Shown piece by piece: positions 1 to 8,436 of a stretch of 64,000 nt of DNA. Under the pieces are notes generated by a model, which was not told the DNA's origin, made no database searches, and saw only the letters and a program-made list of their open reading frames with translations. The position numbers were made by a program, and so were the translations under genes. Each line of letters starts with the position of its first letter. Position 1 is the stretch's first letter. Source of the DNA: Bradyrhizobium stylosanthis (GTDB taxonomy: Bacteria; Pseudomonadota; Alphaproteobacteria; Rhizobiales; Xanthobacteraceae); contig NZ_LVEM01000003.1 of assembly GCF_001641335.1 (NCBI RefSeq), positions 839,191-903,190 on the forward strand. Direction: 5' to 3'.

Positions 1-9
1 CGAAGCGAC

Positions 10-72
10 GAAGCAATCCAGACTGCTTCCGCGGAAGCATTTCTGGATTGCTTCGCTGCGCTCGCAATGACG
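10..72. repeat. Palindromic intergenic repeat (attgcttcg family)
   Basis: The segment is an imperfect palindrome: a gaagcaatccaga arm, an inner ctgcttccgcggaagca hairpin, and the return arm tctggattgcttc, followed by cgctcgcaatgacg. A second member of the family lies at 31694-31789. It sits directly upstream of thiC and is probably a dispersed non-coding repeat rather than a thiC control element. Confidence 0.7.
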
Positions 73-127
73 AAACACACCAGCGTCGCCTTGACGCAAG
101 CACAACAGAATTAAACCGGAGGATCCC

Positions 128-2026
128 ATGAACATCCGCTCCAATCCCGACAAGACCGTCCCCGCCGTCACCACCGGCCCGCTGCCCTCCTCGCGCAAGA
201 TCTTCGCCTCGCCCGACGCCGCGCCCGACGTCCGCGTGCCCCTGCGCGAGATCATCCTTTCGGAGGGCGCCGGCGAGCCGAACCTGCCGGTCTACGACAC
301 CTCGGGCCCCTACACCGATCCCTCCGTCACCATCGACGTCAACGCCGGCCTTGCCCGCAGCCGCAAGCAATGGGTGCTGGAGCGCGGCGGCGTCGAGGAA
401 TATGACGGCCGCCAGATCAAGCCGGAGGACAACGGCAGCGTCTCCACCGACAAGGCCGCGCGCGCGTTCAGCGCCTATCACAAGCCGCTGCGCGGCCTCG
501 ACGGTCACAAGATCACCCAGCTCGAATTCGCCCGCGCCGGCATCGTCACCAAGGAGATGATCTACGTCGCGGAGCGCGAGAACCTCGGCCGCAAGCAGCA
601 GCTCGAGCGTGCGGAAGCAGCCCTTGCCGACGGCGAGAGCTTCGGCGCTGCGGTGCCCGCCTTCATCACGCCGGAGTTCGTGCGCGACGAGATCGCGCGC
701 GGCCGCGCCATCATCCCCTCCAACATCAACCACTCCGAGCTCGAGCCGATGATCATCGGCCGCAACTTCCTGACCAAGATCAACGCCAATATCGGCAACT
801 CGGCGGTGACCTCGTCGGTCGAGGAAGAGGTCGAGAAGATGGTGTGGGCGATCCGCTGGGGCGCCGACACCGTGATGGACCTCTCCACCGGCCGCAACAT
901 CCACACCACGCGCGAGTGGATCTTGCGCAACTCGCCGGTGCCGATCGGCACGGTGCCGATCTACCAGGCGCTGGAGAAGTGCAACGGCGATCCCGTCAAG
1001 CTGACCTGGGAGCTCTACAAGGACACGCTGATCGAGCAGTGCGAGCAGGGCGTCGACTATTTCACCATCCACGCCGGCGTGCGTCTGCAATACATCCACC
1101 TCACCGCCAGCCGCGTCACCGGCATCGTCTCCAGAGGCGGCTCGATCATGGCGAAGTGGTGCCTGGCGCATCACAAGGAGAGCTTCCTCTACACCCATTT
1201 CGACGAGATCTGCGACCTCATGCGTAAGTATGACGTCTCGTTCTCGCTCGGCGACGGCCTGCGTCCCGGCTCGATCGCCGACGCCAACGACCGCGCGCAG
1301 TTCGCGGAGCTGGAGACGCTCGGCGAACTGACGAAGATCGCGTGGGACAAGGGCTGCCAGGTCATGATCGAAGGCCCCGGCCACGTGCCGATGCACAAGA
1401 TCAAGATCAACATGGACAAGCAGCTCAAGGAGTGCGGCGAAGCCCCGTTCTACACCCTCGGGCCCCTGACCACCGACATCGCCCCGGGCTACGACCACAT
1501 CACCTCAGGGATCGGTGCGGCCATGATCGGCTGGTTCGGCTGCGCCATGCTCTGCTACGTCACGCCGAAGGAGCATCTCGGCCTGCCCGACCGCAACGAC
1601 GTCAAGACCGGCGTCATCACCTACAAGATCGCCGCCCACGCCAGCGATCTCGCCAAGGGCCACCCCGCCGCGCAACTGCGCGACGACGCCCTCTCCCGCG
1701 CGCGGTTCGACTTCCGCTGGAGCGACCAGTTCAACCTCGGCCTCGATCCCGACACCGCGAAAAACTTCCACGACGAGACCCTGCCGAAGGAAGCCCACAA
1801 GGTCGCCCATTTCTGCTCGATGTGCGGCCCGAAGTTCTGCTCGATGAAGATCACGCAGGACGTGCGCGACTACGCGGCGACGCTGAACGATCCGAACAGC
1901 GTGGGCATGTCGATCAGCGGCACCGCCGAGGACGGGATGGCCAAGATGAGCGCGAAGTTCAAGGAGATGGGCGAGAGCCTGTATCTGGATGCGGAGAAGG
2001 TGAAGGAGAGTAATCGGGTGTTGTGA
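128..2026 (+). CDS. thiC: Phosphomethylpyrimidine synthase ThiC
   Basis: ThiC is the radical-SAM enzyme that rearranges 5-aminoimidazole ribotide into hydroxymethylpyrimidine phosphate for cytosolic thiamine synthesis. The 632-residue protein has the normal full length. Its C-terminus carries the CSMCGPKFC cluster (Cx2Cx4C near residues 560-568) that binds the [4Fe-4S] centre, and the body holds the family blocks GPGHVPMHKI and GCAMLCYVTPKEHLGLP. The ATG at 128 follows GGAGG at 118-122. No other thi gene adjoins it and a terminator follows, so it looks monocistronic. No TPP riboswitch is visible in the 127 bases upstream, although one could lie further out. Confidence 0.98.
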   Translation: MNIRSNPDKTVPAVTTGPLPSSRKIFASPDAAPDVRVPLREIILSEGAGEPNLPVYDTSGPYTDPSVTIDVNAGLARSRKQWVLERGGVEEYDGRQIKPEDNGSVSTDKAARAFSAYHKPLRGLDGHKITQLEFARAGIVTKEMIYVAERENLGRKQQLERAEAALADGESFGAAVPAFITPEFVRDEIARGRAIIPSNINHSELEPMIIGRNFLTKINANIGNSAVTSSVEEEVEKMVWAIRWGADTVMDLSTGRNIHTTREWILRNSPVPIGTVPIYQALEKCNGDPVKLTWELYKDTLIEQCEQGVDYFTIHAGVRLQYIHLTASRVTGIVSRGGSIMAKWCLAHHKESFLYTHFDEICDLMRKYDVSFSLGDGLRPGSIADANDRAQFAELETLGELTKIAWDKGCQVMIEGPGHVPMHKIKINMDKQLKECGEAPFYTLGPLTTDIAPGYDHITSGIGAAMIGWFGCAMLCYVTPKEHLGLPDRNDVKTGVITYKIAAHASDLAKGHPAAQLRDDALSRARFDFRWSDQFNLGLDPDTAKNFHDETLPKEAHKVAHFCSMCGPKFCSMKITQDVRDYAATLNDPNSVGMSISGTAEDGMAKMSAKFKEMGESLYLDAEKVKESNRVL

Positions 2027-2058
2027 GGCGTGATCAATTTCACACAGCTTCTCAGTAC

Positions 2059-2085
2059 AAAAGCCGGGCAATGCCCGGCTTTTTC
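2059..2085 (+). terminator. Rho-independent terminator of thiC
   Basis: A perfect GC-rich hairpin (agccgggc-aat-gcccggct, 2062-2080) is followed by a run of T 33 bases after the thiC stop codon. Confidence 0.85.
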
Positions 2086-2160
2086 ATTCAACGGCATTTA
2101 CATTCTTGCTACCCGAGATAGAGTAACCACGTTACTCGCCACTTTTTTGCTCGCTAGATT

Positions 2161-3072
2161 ATGGCTTTACCCTACAGCGCGCCGACACCGGAATTGGCCT
2201 TAGAACTCGATGAAGTTCGCGCCGATGCACTGGCGCTAGCTGAGATATTCTCGCAGATCAACGCCCCACTACCGAAAGAATTCCCAAGAGAAGCCGTCGT
2301 TGAATTGGCCTCCGCTCTCCATAAGCTTCCTAGCGGAACCGCAAAGGGTTGCCTAAGGCCCCTTACAGAAGCCCAAGCCCAGCTCGCCGCTATACGGAGT
2401 CAATTTATCAGGCACGACCACTTCGAGGAAACTCTCGAAACCGATGCCCCGCCTCTCTTTAGAGGTGAACCTATCGACCAGAAGCTACGCAGCCTCATGA
2501 GTTCTGTCTCTACGGCGCTCCAAACGGCAAACCGCTTGGCTGCCGAAGAACCCGAGGCCGAAGAGCCCGAATATAGTTCGGCTCCCCTGAATGAGGCCTC
2601 CACGGCCGAACTGATAAGGAAATCGGCAAAAGCGCAACAGGAAATAGAGGGCGAGAAAGACGAACTAGACTCTTTAGGAATCGGTTCTGAATCTTCGGAC
2701 ACACTAAGCCGTCGCCTCACGGACGCAGCCGTCCTAAATCAACTTGGGCGAGGTGAACTTCGTCTACCTCGAATAATCTCAGCGCGACTTCGGCGAATTG
2801 CTCAGGCCTTGAGCGATTATCCTACTCTCATTCGGCGCGCCGCAGAATTGGTGACCGCAGGCGCTCATGTTGCAGATTACGCTCACGAGAAGTGGTCGGC
2901 GCTGGAAACCCGAATATTTCAAGCAGGAACGGCTACCATACGAGAGGTCGCGGAAGATATTTCCAACTACGCTAAGAAAATCGATGCGAACCGTAAGGAA
3001 AGCGGGCAACAAAAAGGGCCGGACGACTTCGACTTGGAACAGGCCACCCGAATGATCCACACGGGAACATGA
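2161..3072 (+). CDS. Hypothetical protein, probable N-terminal part of a split LRR protein
   Basis: This 303-residue protein matches no family I recognise. It is mostly helical in character, with an acidic stretch at residues 130-140 (AEEPEAEEPE) and no signal peptide or membrane segment. Base composition and codon use are visibly AT-richer than in thiC, which suggests acquired DNA. The key point is its end: the TGA at 3070-3072 is in the same frame as the leucine-rich-repeat ORF that follows, and reading past it gives PPAHWRPLIREL running straight into LRR sequence. I infer that this is the N-terminal domain of a protein of about 650 residues, now interrupted. A separate short gene cannot be excluded. 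Confidence 0.55.
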   Translation: MALPYSAPTPELALELDEVRADALALAEIFSQINAPLPKEFPREAVVELASALHKLPSGTAKGCLRPLTEAQAQLAAIRSQFIRHDHFEETLETDAPPLFRGEPIDQKLRSLMSSVSTALQTANRLAAEEPEAEEPEYSSAPLNEASTAELIRKSAKAQQEIEGEKDELDSLGIGSESSDTLSRRLTDAAVLNQLGRGELRLPRIISARLRRIAQALSDYPTLIRRAAELVTAGAHVADYAHEKWSALETRIFQAGTATIREVAEDISNYAKKIDANRKESGQQKGPDDFDLEQATRMIHTGT

Positions 3073-3126
3073 CCTCCCGCGCATTGGAGACCACTAATTA
3101 GAGAGCTCCCCCTGAAGAATCGGAGG

Positions 3127-4110
3127 TTGAAATCGCTAGATGGATTAGCGGGGCTATCGAACCTTCAGGAACTCACTAGACTGAGCGTCAGGGTGAATGA
3201 TGTATCTGCTCTGCGAGAGCTAACGTCGCTACAAGAACTTGCCCTAAGCTTCACCCAAGTTCGAGACATTCGACCGCTTGCGGAGCTCAAGCAACTAAGA
3301 AGTCTCTCTCTGATGGGAACTCAAGTCTCGGACCTCAGTCCTCTCGCAGGACTACCCAACCTTCAACACTTGGACATCGACGGGACCGAGGTGACAGACC
3401 TCAATCCGTTGAGGAATATTACGAGCTTAACTCGATTGGACTTGCGACGCACTAAGGTGTCTTCCTTGGCTCCAATTGCGGGGCTTACGAACCTCGAGTC
3501 GGTATATGCGGATAGAACGAGCATCGAGGACATTACCGGCCTAACGGAGCTTAGAAAACTCAAGTCCCTAGTGTTAGCTAAAACTGCGCTACTCAACCTC
3601 GCGCCGATTGCAACTCTTGTCGATCTAACGTTACTGAACGTCAGCCAAAACAAAATCAACGACCTGGGCCCTTTGGCAAAGTTGGTCAGGCTTGAGTCTC
3701 TCAATGTGAGAGAGACTGACGCGAAGGATCTAGCGCCTCTCTCGCTTCTTACGGAGCTCAAATTCCTGGACCTAAGCCGGACAGCCGTCTCAGATATTAG
3801 TCTTGTTCGAGAGCTGACTAATCTTGTCAGTCTGTATATCGACTATACAGCAGTTTCCGATCTAACCCCTCTATCTGGTCTTAGAAGGCTTTGGTTCCTA
3901 AGCCTTGAAGCGACGAACGTCACCGACCTGAGCCCCCTGAAGCATCTGCCCGAGCTGAGCTCAATCCACGTTGCAAGGACGCCGATTCAAAGCTTTGACA
4001 GTTTGATTGAGTTTGGACGCCTTAGCTTAATTGAGATCAGTGGGGATCAATTCGATAAGATCCCCAAGGCGCTATCAAAGCGCGGAGTCAGAATCACGAT
4101 AAAGTCCTGA
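3127..4110 (+). CDS. Leucine-rich repeat protein (probable C-terminal part of a split gene)
   Basis: The protein is built almost entirely of about 13 tandem 22-residue leucine-rich repeats of the pattern xDLxPLxxLxxLxxLxLxxTxV (for example SDLSPLAGLPNLQHL), a fold that normally binds protein partners. It has no signal peptide, LPXTG motif or membrane anchor. The only available start is TTG at 3127, which abuts GGAGG with zero spacing, so independent initiation there is doubtful. The frame is open upstream to the TGA of the preceding ORF, and those extra residues continue the repeat pattern. It is therefore probably the LRR half of the gene starting at 2161. Composition is AT-rich like the preceding ORF. 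Confidence 0.6.
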   Translation: MKSLDGLAGLSNLQELTRLSVRVNDVSALRELTSLQELALSFTQVRDIRPLAELKQLRSLSLMGTQVSDLSPLAGLPNLQHLDIDGTEVTDLNPLRNITSLTRLDLRRTKVSSLAPIAGLTNLESVYADRTSIEDITGLTELRKLKSLVLAKTALLNLAPIATLVDLTLLNVSQNKINDLGPLAKLVRLESLNVRETDAKDLAPLSLLTELKFLDLSRTAVSDISLVRELTNLVSLYIDYTAVSDLTPLSGLRRLWFLSLEATNVTDLSPLKHLPELSSIHVARTPIQSFDSLIEFGRLSLIEISGDQFDKIPKALSKRGVRITIKS

Positions 4111-4143
4111 CCAACAGGTACCGCGCAAGGGCTGATCTCGGCC

Positions 4144-4458
4144 TCAACCCAAGGAAGCCAATTCACGCGCGAGATTCTCGTGGGCGTGAGACTTCGTCAG
4201 CCGGATCATGCGGCCAATCTCATGGCTGAGATCGGTGCGCACGTGCCGTCAGCCAGTTGAGCGCCGAGCTCTTCAATATCCGAGCGAGTGAGATCGTAAA
4301 CGACATCGTGCCACCAGATCGCTTCCGACAGAATCTCGCGCTCGCTCACCGAGAGCCCCCACCTGTGCGAGCGCAGCGAGGCAGTCCTCGATATGCGCGA
4401 GATTGTGATAGTGACGGCCCGGCGCGGTGTAGGCGGCGGCTAGTTCTTCGCGGTTCAT
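4144..4458 (-). pseudogene. Broken copy of the HD-domain phosphohydrolase gene at 5935-6480
   Basis: Read on the minus strand, the first 34 codons (MNREELAAAYTAPG, then HYHNLAHIEDCLAALA) nearly match the intact gene at 5935-6480. A 2-base deletion around 4355-4365 then shifts the frame, so the HD motif is lost from the reading frame. DNA similarity continues to the middle of the gene, then jumps across an internal deletion of roughly 200 bases to the last 14 codons (the segment around 4144-4185 matches 5935-5976). Two independent lesions make a functional product unlikely. Confidence 0.75.
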
Positions 4459-4542
4459 CGACAAAGCATAGGACACGAGCGGCAGAAATGGTAGCAAGCG
4501 GACGGACAGCTCGCCCGCCGCATACAGTTCACTGGCCCTTCG

Positions 4543-5055
4543 ATGTCCAACAGCGACGCACACCGCCTCCCCGACCAGCTCCTCCCCAACCTCCGCCTCG
4601 TCTTCGTCGGCACCGCCGCCTCGACGCGCTCGGCCGAGGTCGGGCACTACTACGCCCATCCCGGCAACCGGTTCTGGCGCGCGATCCATGAGGCCGGGAT
4701 CACGCCGCGGCGGTATCAGCCGGGCGAGTTCGCGGCGCTAATCGAGCTCGGGATCGGCTTCACCGATCTCTCCAAGACGGGCGCGGGGATGGATCACCAG
4801 ATCGCGGCGGAGACGATCGACGTGCCCGGCTTCAGGGCGAAGATGGAGAAGTATCGGCCGCGGACGATTGCGTTCACGAGCAAGAAGGCGGCGAGCTTGT
4901 TTTATGGCAGGCCGTCGCGCGGGATTGCGCTGGGGCGGCAGAAGCGCGACGAGAGCTTGCCGGAGGTGTTCGTGCTGCCGTCGCCGTCCGGGGCGGCGTC
5001 GGGGCATTGGACGCTGGAGCCTTGGCGGGAGCTTGGGGCGTGGATTAATTCATAG
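4543..5055 (+). CDS. Mug/UDG-superfamily mismatch-specific DNA glycosylase
   Basis: The 170-residue protein has the single-domain size and order of G/U mismatch-specific (Mug-type) uracil-DNA glycosylases, which start base-excision repair by removing U or modified pyrimidines from mismatches. It shows the substrate-pocket strand VFVGTAAS (residues 20-27), the GHYYAHPGNRFW block (34-45) and a C-terminal LPSPSGAAS loop equivalent to the NPS minor-groove loop. In E. coli Mug the first motif is GINPG with a catalytic Asn; here it is GTAAS, so chemistry or substrate range may differ. It lies between the broken HD gene and a GST gene, with no obvious operon partner. Confidence 0.8.
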   Translation: MSNSDAHRLPDQLLPNLRLVFVGTAASTRSAEVGHYYAHPGNRFWRAIHEAGITPRRYQPGEFAALIELGIGFTDLSKTGAGMDHQIAAETIDVPGFRAKMEKYRPRTIAFTSKKAASLFYGRPSRGIALGRQKRDESLPEVFVLPSPSGAASGHWTLEPWRELGAWINS

Positions 5056-5078
5056 GGGTCAGCGCCTCACACTCCGCG

Positions 5079-5205
5079 GTCGTCCCGGCGAAGGCCGGGA
5101 CCCATACCGCGTGATCTATCTGCTGCGGACGGTCGCAGTACCGAACGACGAGTCTTCGCCAAACTCCTCCCTGGGGGTATGGGTCCCGGCCTTCGCCGGG
5201 ACGAC
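5079..5205. repeat. Pair of inverted REP-like palindromes
   Basis: Two copies of a hairpin (cgtcccggcgaaggccggga at 5081-5100 and its inverse at 5181-5203) face each other across about 75 bases between the glycosylase and GST genes. The arrangement is that of a REP doublet. No coding potential is evident. Confidence 0.75.
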
Positions 5206-5275
5206 ACCGAGGGCTGTCGGAATCCGCCCCACCCGTTCGTCCTCTGGCCACATCCTGCAATCACCCGGAGCCCCC

Positions 5276-5923
5276 ATGCCCACCATCACCGCCTTCGAAA
5301 ACTCGCCCGACCGCGGCCGCGGGCAGGCGCGTGACATGCGTGTTCGCTGGGCGCTGGAGGAGGTCGGTCAGCCCTACGACGTCCGCCTCGTCTCGTTCGC
5401 GGCAATGAAGCAGCCGGCGCATCTGGCGCTCAATCCGTTCGGGCAAATTCCGACCTATGAAGACGGCGATCTCGTCCTGTTCGAAACCGGCGCGATCGTG
5501 CTGCACATCGCCGAGCGTCATGCCGGGCTGTTGCCGACGGACGCGAACGCCAGGAGCCGCGCGATCGCGTGGATGTTCGCCGCGCTGAACACGCTGGAGC
5601 CGCCGATCGTCGAGCTCGGCATGGCGATGCTGTTCGAGCGCGACCAGAGCTGGTACGCGGAGCGCCTGCCGATACTGCAGGAGCGCGTCCGCACCAGGCT
5701 CGGCGAACTGTCCCGCCACATCAGTGAAGCCGACTGGCTCGACGGGGCGTTCAGCGCCGGCGACCTCATGATGGTGACGGTGCTGCGTCGGCTCAACACA
5801 TCGGGGCTGCTCGACGAATACCCCGAGATCGCTGCCTATGTCGGGCGCGGCGAAGCGCGGCCGGCGTTCCGGCGCGCGTTCGAGGCGCAGCTTGCGGTGT
5901 TCAACGCGGCGTCGCGTTCGTAG
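5276..5923 (+). CDS. Glutathione S-transferase family protein
   Basis: This 215-residue cytosolic protein has the two-domain GST layout: an N-terminal thioredoxin-like domain with the cis-Pro segment NPFGQIPTYEDGD and the glutathione-binding turn LFETGAIVLHIAE, then an all-helical C-terminal domain. Members conjugate or reduce electrophiles with glutathione, but the substrate cannot be told from sequence. The ATG at 5276 follows CGGAG at 5265-5269. The frame is open far upstream, but that stretch overlaps the glycosylase gene and REP repeats and is not protein-like, so I reject the longer start. Confidence 0.88.
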   Translation: MPTITAFENSPDRGRGQARDMRVRWALEEVGQPYDVRLVSFAAMKQPAHLALNPFGQIPTYEDGDLVLFETGAIVLHIAERHAGLLPTDANARSRAIAWMFAALNTLEPPIVELGMAMLFERDQSWYAERLPILQERVRTRLGELSRHISEADWLDGAFSAGDLMMVTVLRRLNTSGLLDEYPEIAAYVGRGEARPAFRRAFEAQLAVFNAASRS

Positions 5924-5934
5924 CCGCCATCGCC

Positions 5935-6480
5935 TCAGCCCAGCGACGCCAGCTCGCGCGCGAGGTTGTCACGGGCCTGCCGGTCGAAGGTCGCGGCGAA
6001 GTCCGGATCGGGAAAGATGACCGGACGGTCGGCGAAATGGTGGAGCACCCGGGCGCGCCCGGCGCGATAGTCGCCCTCGCTGACATGGCTGAATTCGTGG
6101 CGGATCGCCGCGGCATAGGCATCGTAGCGCGCGGGCTCTGCACCGAGAATGCTGAGATCGATCGAGATCAGGATCGCCCCGAGGCGATCACCGGCGGCGA
6201 CGTCGTGCGTCTTCGTCAGGCGGATCAGGCGGCCGACCTCCCGGCGAAGCTCGGCGCGGACGTGCTGCTCGGCAAGCTCCGCGCTGCGCTCCTCGTTATC
6301 CGGCCGGGTCGGATCGTACACGACGTCGTGCCACCAGATCGCCTCCGACAGCGTCTCGCGCTCGGCGGCCGAGAGACCGCCGAGGCGTGCGAGCGCGGCC
6401 AGGCAATCCTCGATATGCGCGAGGTTGTGATAGTGGCGGCCGGGCGCCGTGTAGGCGGCGGCAAGGTCTTCGCGGTTCAT
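5935..6480 (-). CDS. HD-domain predicted metal-dependent phosphohydrolase
   Basis: The 181-residue protein carries an HD-type metal site: HYHN at 16-19, H22, the HD doublet at 51-52 in WWHDVVYDP, and a later Asp in ILISIDLSILG. HD proteins of this size often act on nucleotides or phosphorylated metabolites; the substrate is unknown. I take the ATG at 6480 (MNREDLAAAY), because the same N-terminus is kept in the broken paralogue at 4144-4458. A longer upstream reading has no homologous support. The stop lies 12 bases from the convergent GST gene. Confidence 0.85.
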   Translation of the reverse strand: MNREDLAAAYTAPGRHYHNLAHIEDCLAALARLGGLSAAERETLSEAIWWHDVVYDPTRPDNEERSAELAEQHVRAELRREVGRLIRLTKTHDVAAGDRLGAILISIDLSILGAEPARYDAYAAAIRHEFSHVSEGDYRAGRARVLHHFADRPVIFPDPDFAATFDRQARDNLARELASLG

Positions 6481-6650
6481 CCTGCGAGTATAGCAGCGTA
6501 GGGTGGATGAGCGCAGCGCAATCCACCAAGGCCCGTTTCCGCGACTTCGCCAACATCGCCTATGGCGTCGCCCGGATGAGCGACGAGGCCACCATTGCAT
6601 CCGCCCGCGCGCCCCGTCATGCTGCCTCCACCACCCGGAGGAGCCCGCCC

Positions 6651-7343
6651 ATGCTGACGCTCTACTCCTACCCCGAGCTGTTCGGCGTCGCCGACAACAA
6701 CGGCTACGGCCTGAAGGTCTACGCCTTCCTCAAGCTCGCGGGCGTGCCGTTCGTGCACGAGCACATCTTCGACGCCTCGGCCGCGCCGCGCGGGCAGCTG
6801 CCTTACATCGTCGACGACGGCACGACCATCGGCGACAGCGAGAGCATCATCGCGTATGCGACCAGCAAATATCGCCTGACCATCGATGCGGCGCTGTCGG
6901 CCGAGCAACGCCGCACCAATCATCTGGTCACGCGCATGCTCGACGATCTCTACTGGGTGATGTCGTATTCGCGCTGGAAGGACGAGCGCTTCTACCCCGC
7001 GTTCCGTGACGGCTTTATCGCGCAACATCCGCAGGTGACTGCCGAAGGTTTCGAGAAGGCGAAGGCGTACAACGCGCAGCGCTATCACTATCAGGGCATC
7101 GGCCGCTACACGCCCGAGCAGGCTTACGCGCGGGGGCTCGCCGACCTAGAGGTGCTGGCGGAGATCGTGCCGGCAAAAGGCTTCGTGCACGGCGCGACGC
7201 CGACCAGCTGTGATGCCGGCATCTATGGCTTCGTCGCCAACATCTATTATTTTCCGATCCCAACGCCGCTGAAGGCGTTCGTCGATGCGCATGCGAACCT
7301 CGTCGCGCATTGCGAGCGGATTCATGCGGCGGTGAGCGCGTAG
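6651..7343 (+). CDS. GST-like (Faxc/metaxin-type) family protein
   Basis: The 230-residue protein begins with a thioredoxin-like fold segment (LYSYPELFGVADNNGYGLK) but lacks the usual GST active-site pattern. It resembles the 'failed axon connections'/metaxin group, with the C-terminal segment TPTSCDAGIYGFVANIYYFP. The thioredoxin-like domain contains GQLPYIVDDG and the SES-type turn GDSESIIAYA. The function of bacterial members is not established; glutathione-dependent activity is an inference from fold. The ATG at 6651 is preceded by GGAGGAG at 6637-6643. Confidence 0.82.
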   Translation: MLTLYSYPELFGVADNNGYGLKVYAFLKLAGVPFVHEHIFDASAAPRGQLPYIVDDGTTIGDSESIIAYATSKYRLTIDAALSAEQRRTNHLVTRMLDDLYWVMSYSRWKDERFYPAFRDGFIAQHPQVTAEGFEKAKAYNAQRYHYQGIGRYTPEQAYARGLADLEVLAEIVPAKGFVHGATPTSCDAGIYGFVANIYYFPIPTPLKAFVDAHANLVAHCERIHAAVSA

Positions 7344-7355
7344 TCCGCGATATCG

Positions 7356-7506
7356 TAGGGTGGGCAAAGCGAAGCGTGCCCACCAGCGCTGTCACCGCAA
7401 ATACAGACCTCATCCTGAGGAGGCCGCAAAGCGGCCGTCTCGAAGGATGGCCGCAGGCGAGAGATCGTGGGCACGGCGCTTTTCGCGCCTTTGCCCACCC
7501 TACGGC
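7356..7506. repeat. Composite palindromic repeat with a second repeat family nested inside
   Basis: The outer arms gtagggtgggcaaagcg (from 7356) and cgcctttgcccaccctac (to 7504) form a long inverted repeat of the same family as 10532-10618. Between them, at about 7410-7450, sits a different element (cctcatcctgagg ... tctcgaaggatg) of the family seen at 35500-35607. No gene is apparent. Confidence 0.75.
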
Positions 7507-7514
7507 ACCGTCTT

Positions 7515-7949
7515 CTACCGCATCGTGATCGCGAGGCCGCTGAGGTCCGCGTTCGCCATCAGGCCGACCTGCGTGCCGGAGAGCTCCAGCACGGCGCCCT
7601 TCTGGTTGGTGAGCACGATGGCCCGCGCGCCGGCGCCGACCGCCAGGCCCGCACCGGCCGCGCCGTAGACGCCGGCGACGTCGGAGGGACGGTTGATGTT
7701 GGAGACGCGGCCGCGCAGCACGGTCTTGGAGCCGCCGAACACGAGGCCGTAGTCGAGCCCGCCGGTGGAGAGCCCGTAGGAACGGCCGCGGAAGTTCAGC
7801 ACGCCGCTCCCGCCCGAGCCGCCGATGATCCAGCCCGCCTTGTAGATCGTCAGCACCACGGTGCCGCCGTCGGCCAGCGCCGAGGTCGAGAGGCCGGCGA
7901 GCGCAGCAATGGCGACCAGCGCGGCGCGAAGGGTGGTTGCGATCTTCAT
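7515..7949 (-). CDS. Exported protein of unknown function
   Basis: A clear Sec signal peptide (KIATTLRAALVAIAALAGLSTSALA) precedes a mature part of about 117 residues rich in Gly, Val and Ala. It contains repeated glycine turns (GGSGGSG, GAAGAGLAVGAGA) and predicted beta strands such as AIVLTNQKGAVLEL and VGLMANADLSGLAI. The last part recalls the SYLF lipid-binding fold, but I cannot confirm it. It is predicted to be periplasmic. It is a single gene flanked by repeats; the ATG at 7949 has GGAGAC upstream on the minus strand. Confidence 0.75.
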   Translation of the reverse strand: MKIATTLRAALVAIAALAGLSTSALADGGTVVLTIYKAGWIIGGSGGSGVLNFRGRSYGLSTGGLDYGLVFGGSKTVLRGRVSNINRPSDVAGVYGAAGAGLAVGAGARAIVLTNQKGAVLELSGTQVGLMANADLSGLAITMR

Positions 7950-8111
7950 GGGGGTCTCCGGGGGCTATTTTTTGAGGAAGGAAACGAATCAGACGCGATG
8001 AATCTATCCGATCGATCGCGGCGGCAACATGATGGGGGCGGGCGACGCATCGCAATGCAAGGCAAGGCGGCCGCATTCGAGATCGCGTTGCAGGCACCGT
8101 GCCGCCACGGC

Positions 8112-8195
8112 GTCATGGCCGGGCTCGACCCGGCCATCCACGTCTTCCACGCGGCACGGTGAACGTGGATGCCCGGGACAAGCCCGGGCATGACG
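8112..8195. repeat. Long REP palindrome (gtcatgcccgggct family)
   Basis: Two hairpins (gtcatggccgggctcgaccc and its counterpart ending gggcatgacg) are joined by a cgtcttccacgcggcacggtgaacg spacer. Related elements lie at 17954-18035, 27405-27490 and 28412-28525. The rest of the 7950-8436 gap shows no coding or structural signal that I can support. Confidence 0.75.
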
Positions 8196-8436
8196 GCGGC
8201 GTTTGGTGCTCCACCCCCACCATTCCCATCATCCCATTCTGCCCCTGATTTGCCCGACGGCGCAAGCAGACGATTCTCTTTTTCAGAATTCGAAATTGTT
8301 CAATGATTTCTGTCCGGCTCCTACTGTGCATGGGGTTGTTTTCGCAACTTTTGTTTTGCCTCCTCTTCCCCAAGGCGATTGCAACTGCCCCGCATCGCGC
8401 TACGCTCACGCTTCCGACACGCCCAGAGGTGATGCA

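Noticed and set aside
1..127. A possible TPP riboswitch before thiC
   Set aside because: No thi-box-like CTGAGA...ACCTGA pattern in the available 127 bases; the palindrome present belongs to a dispersed repeat family.
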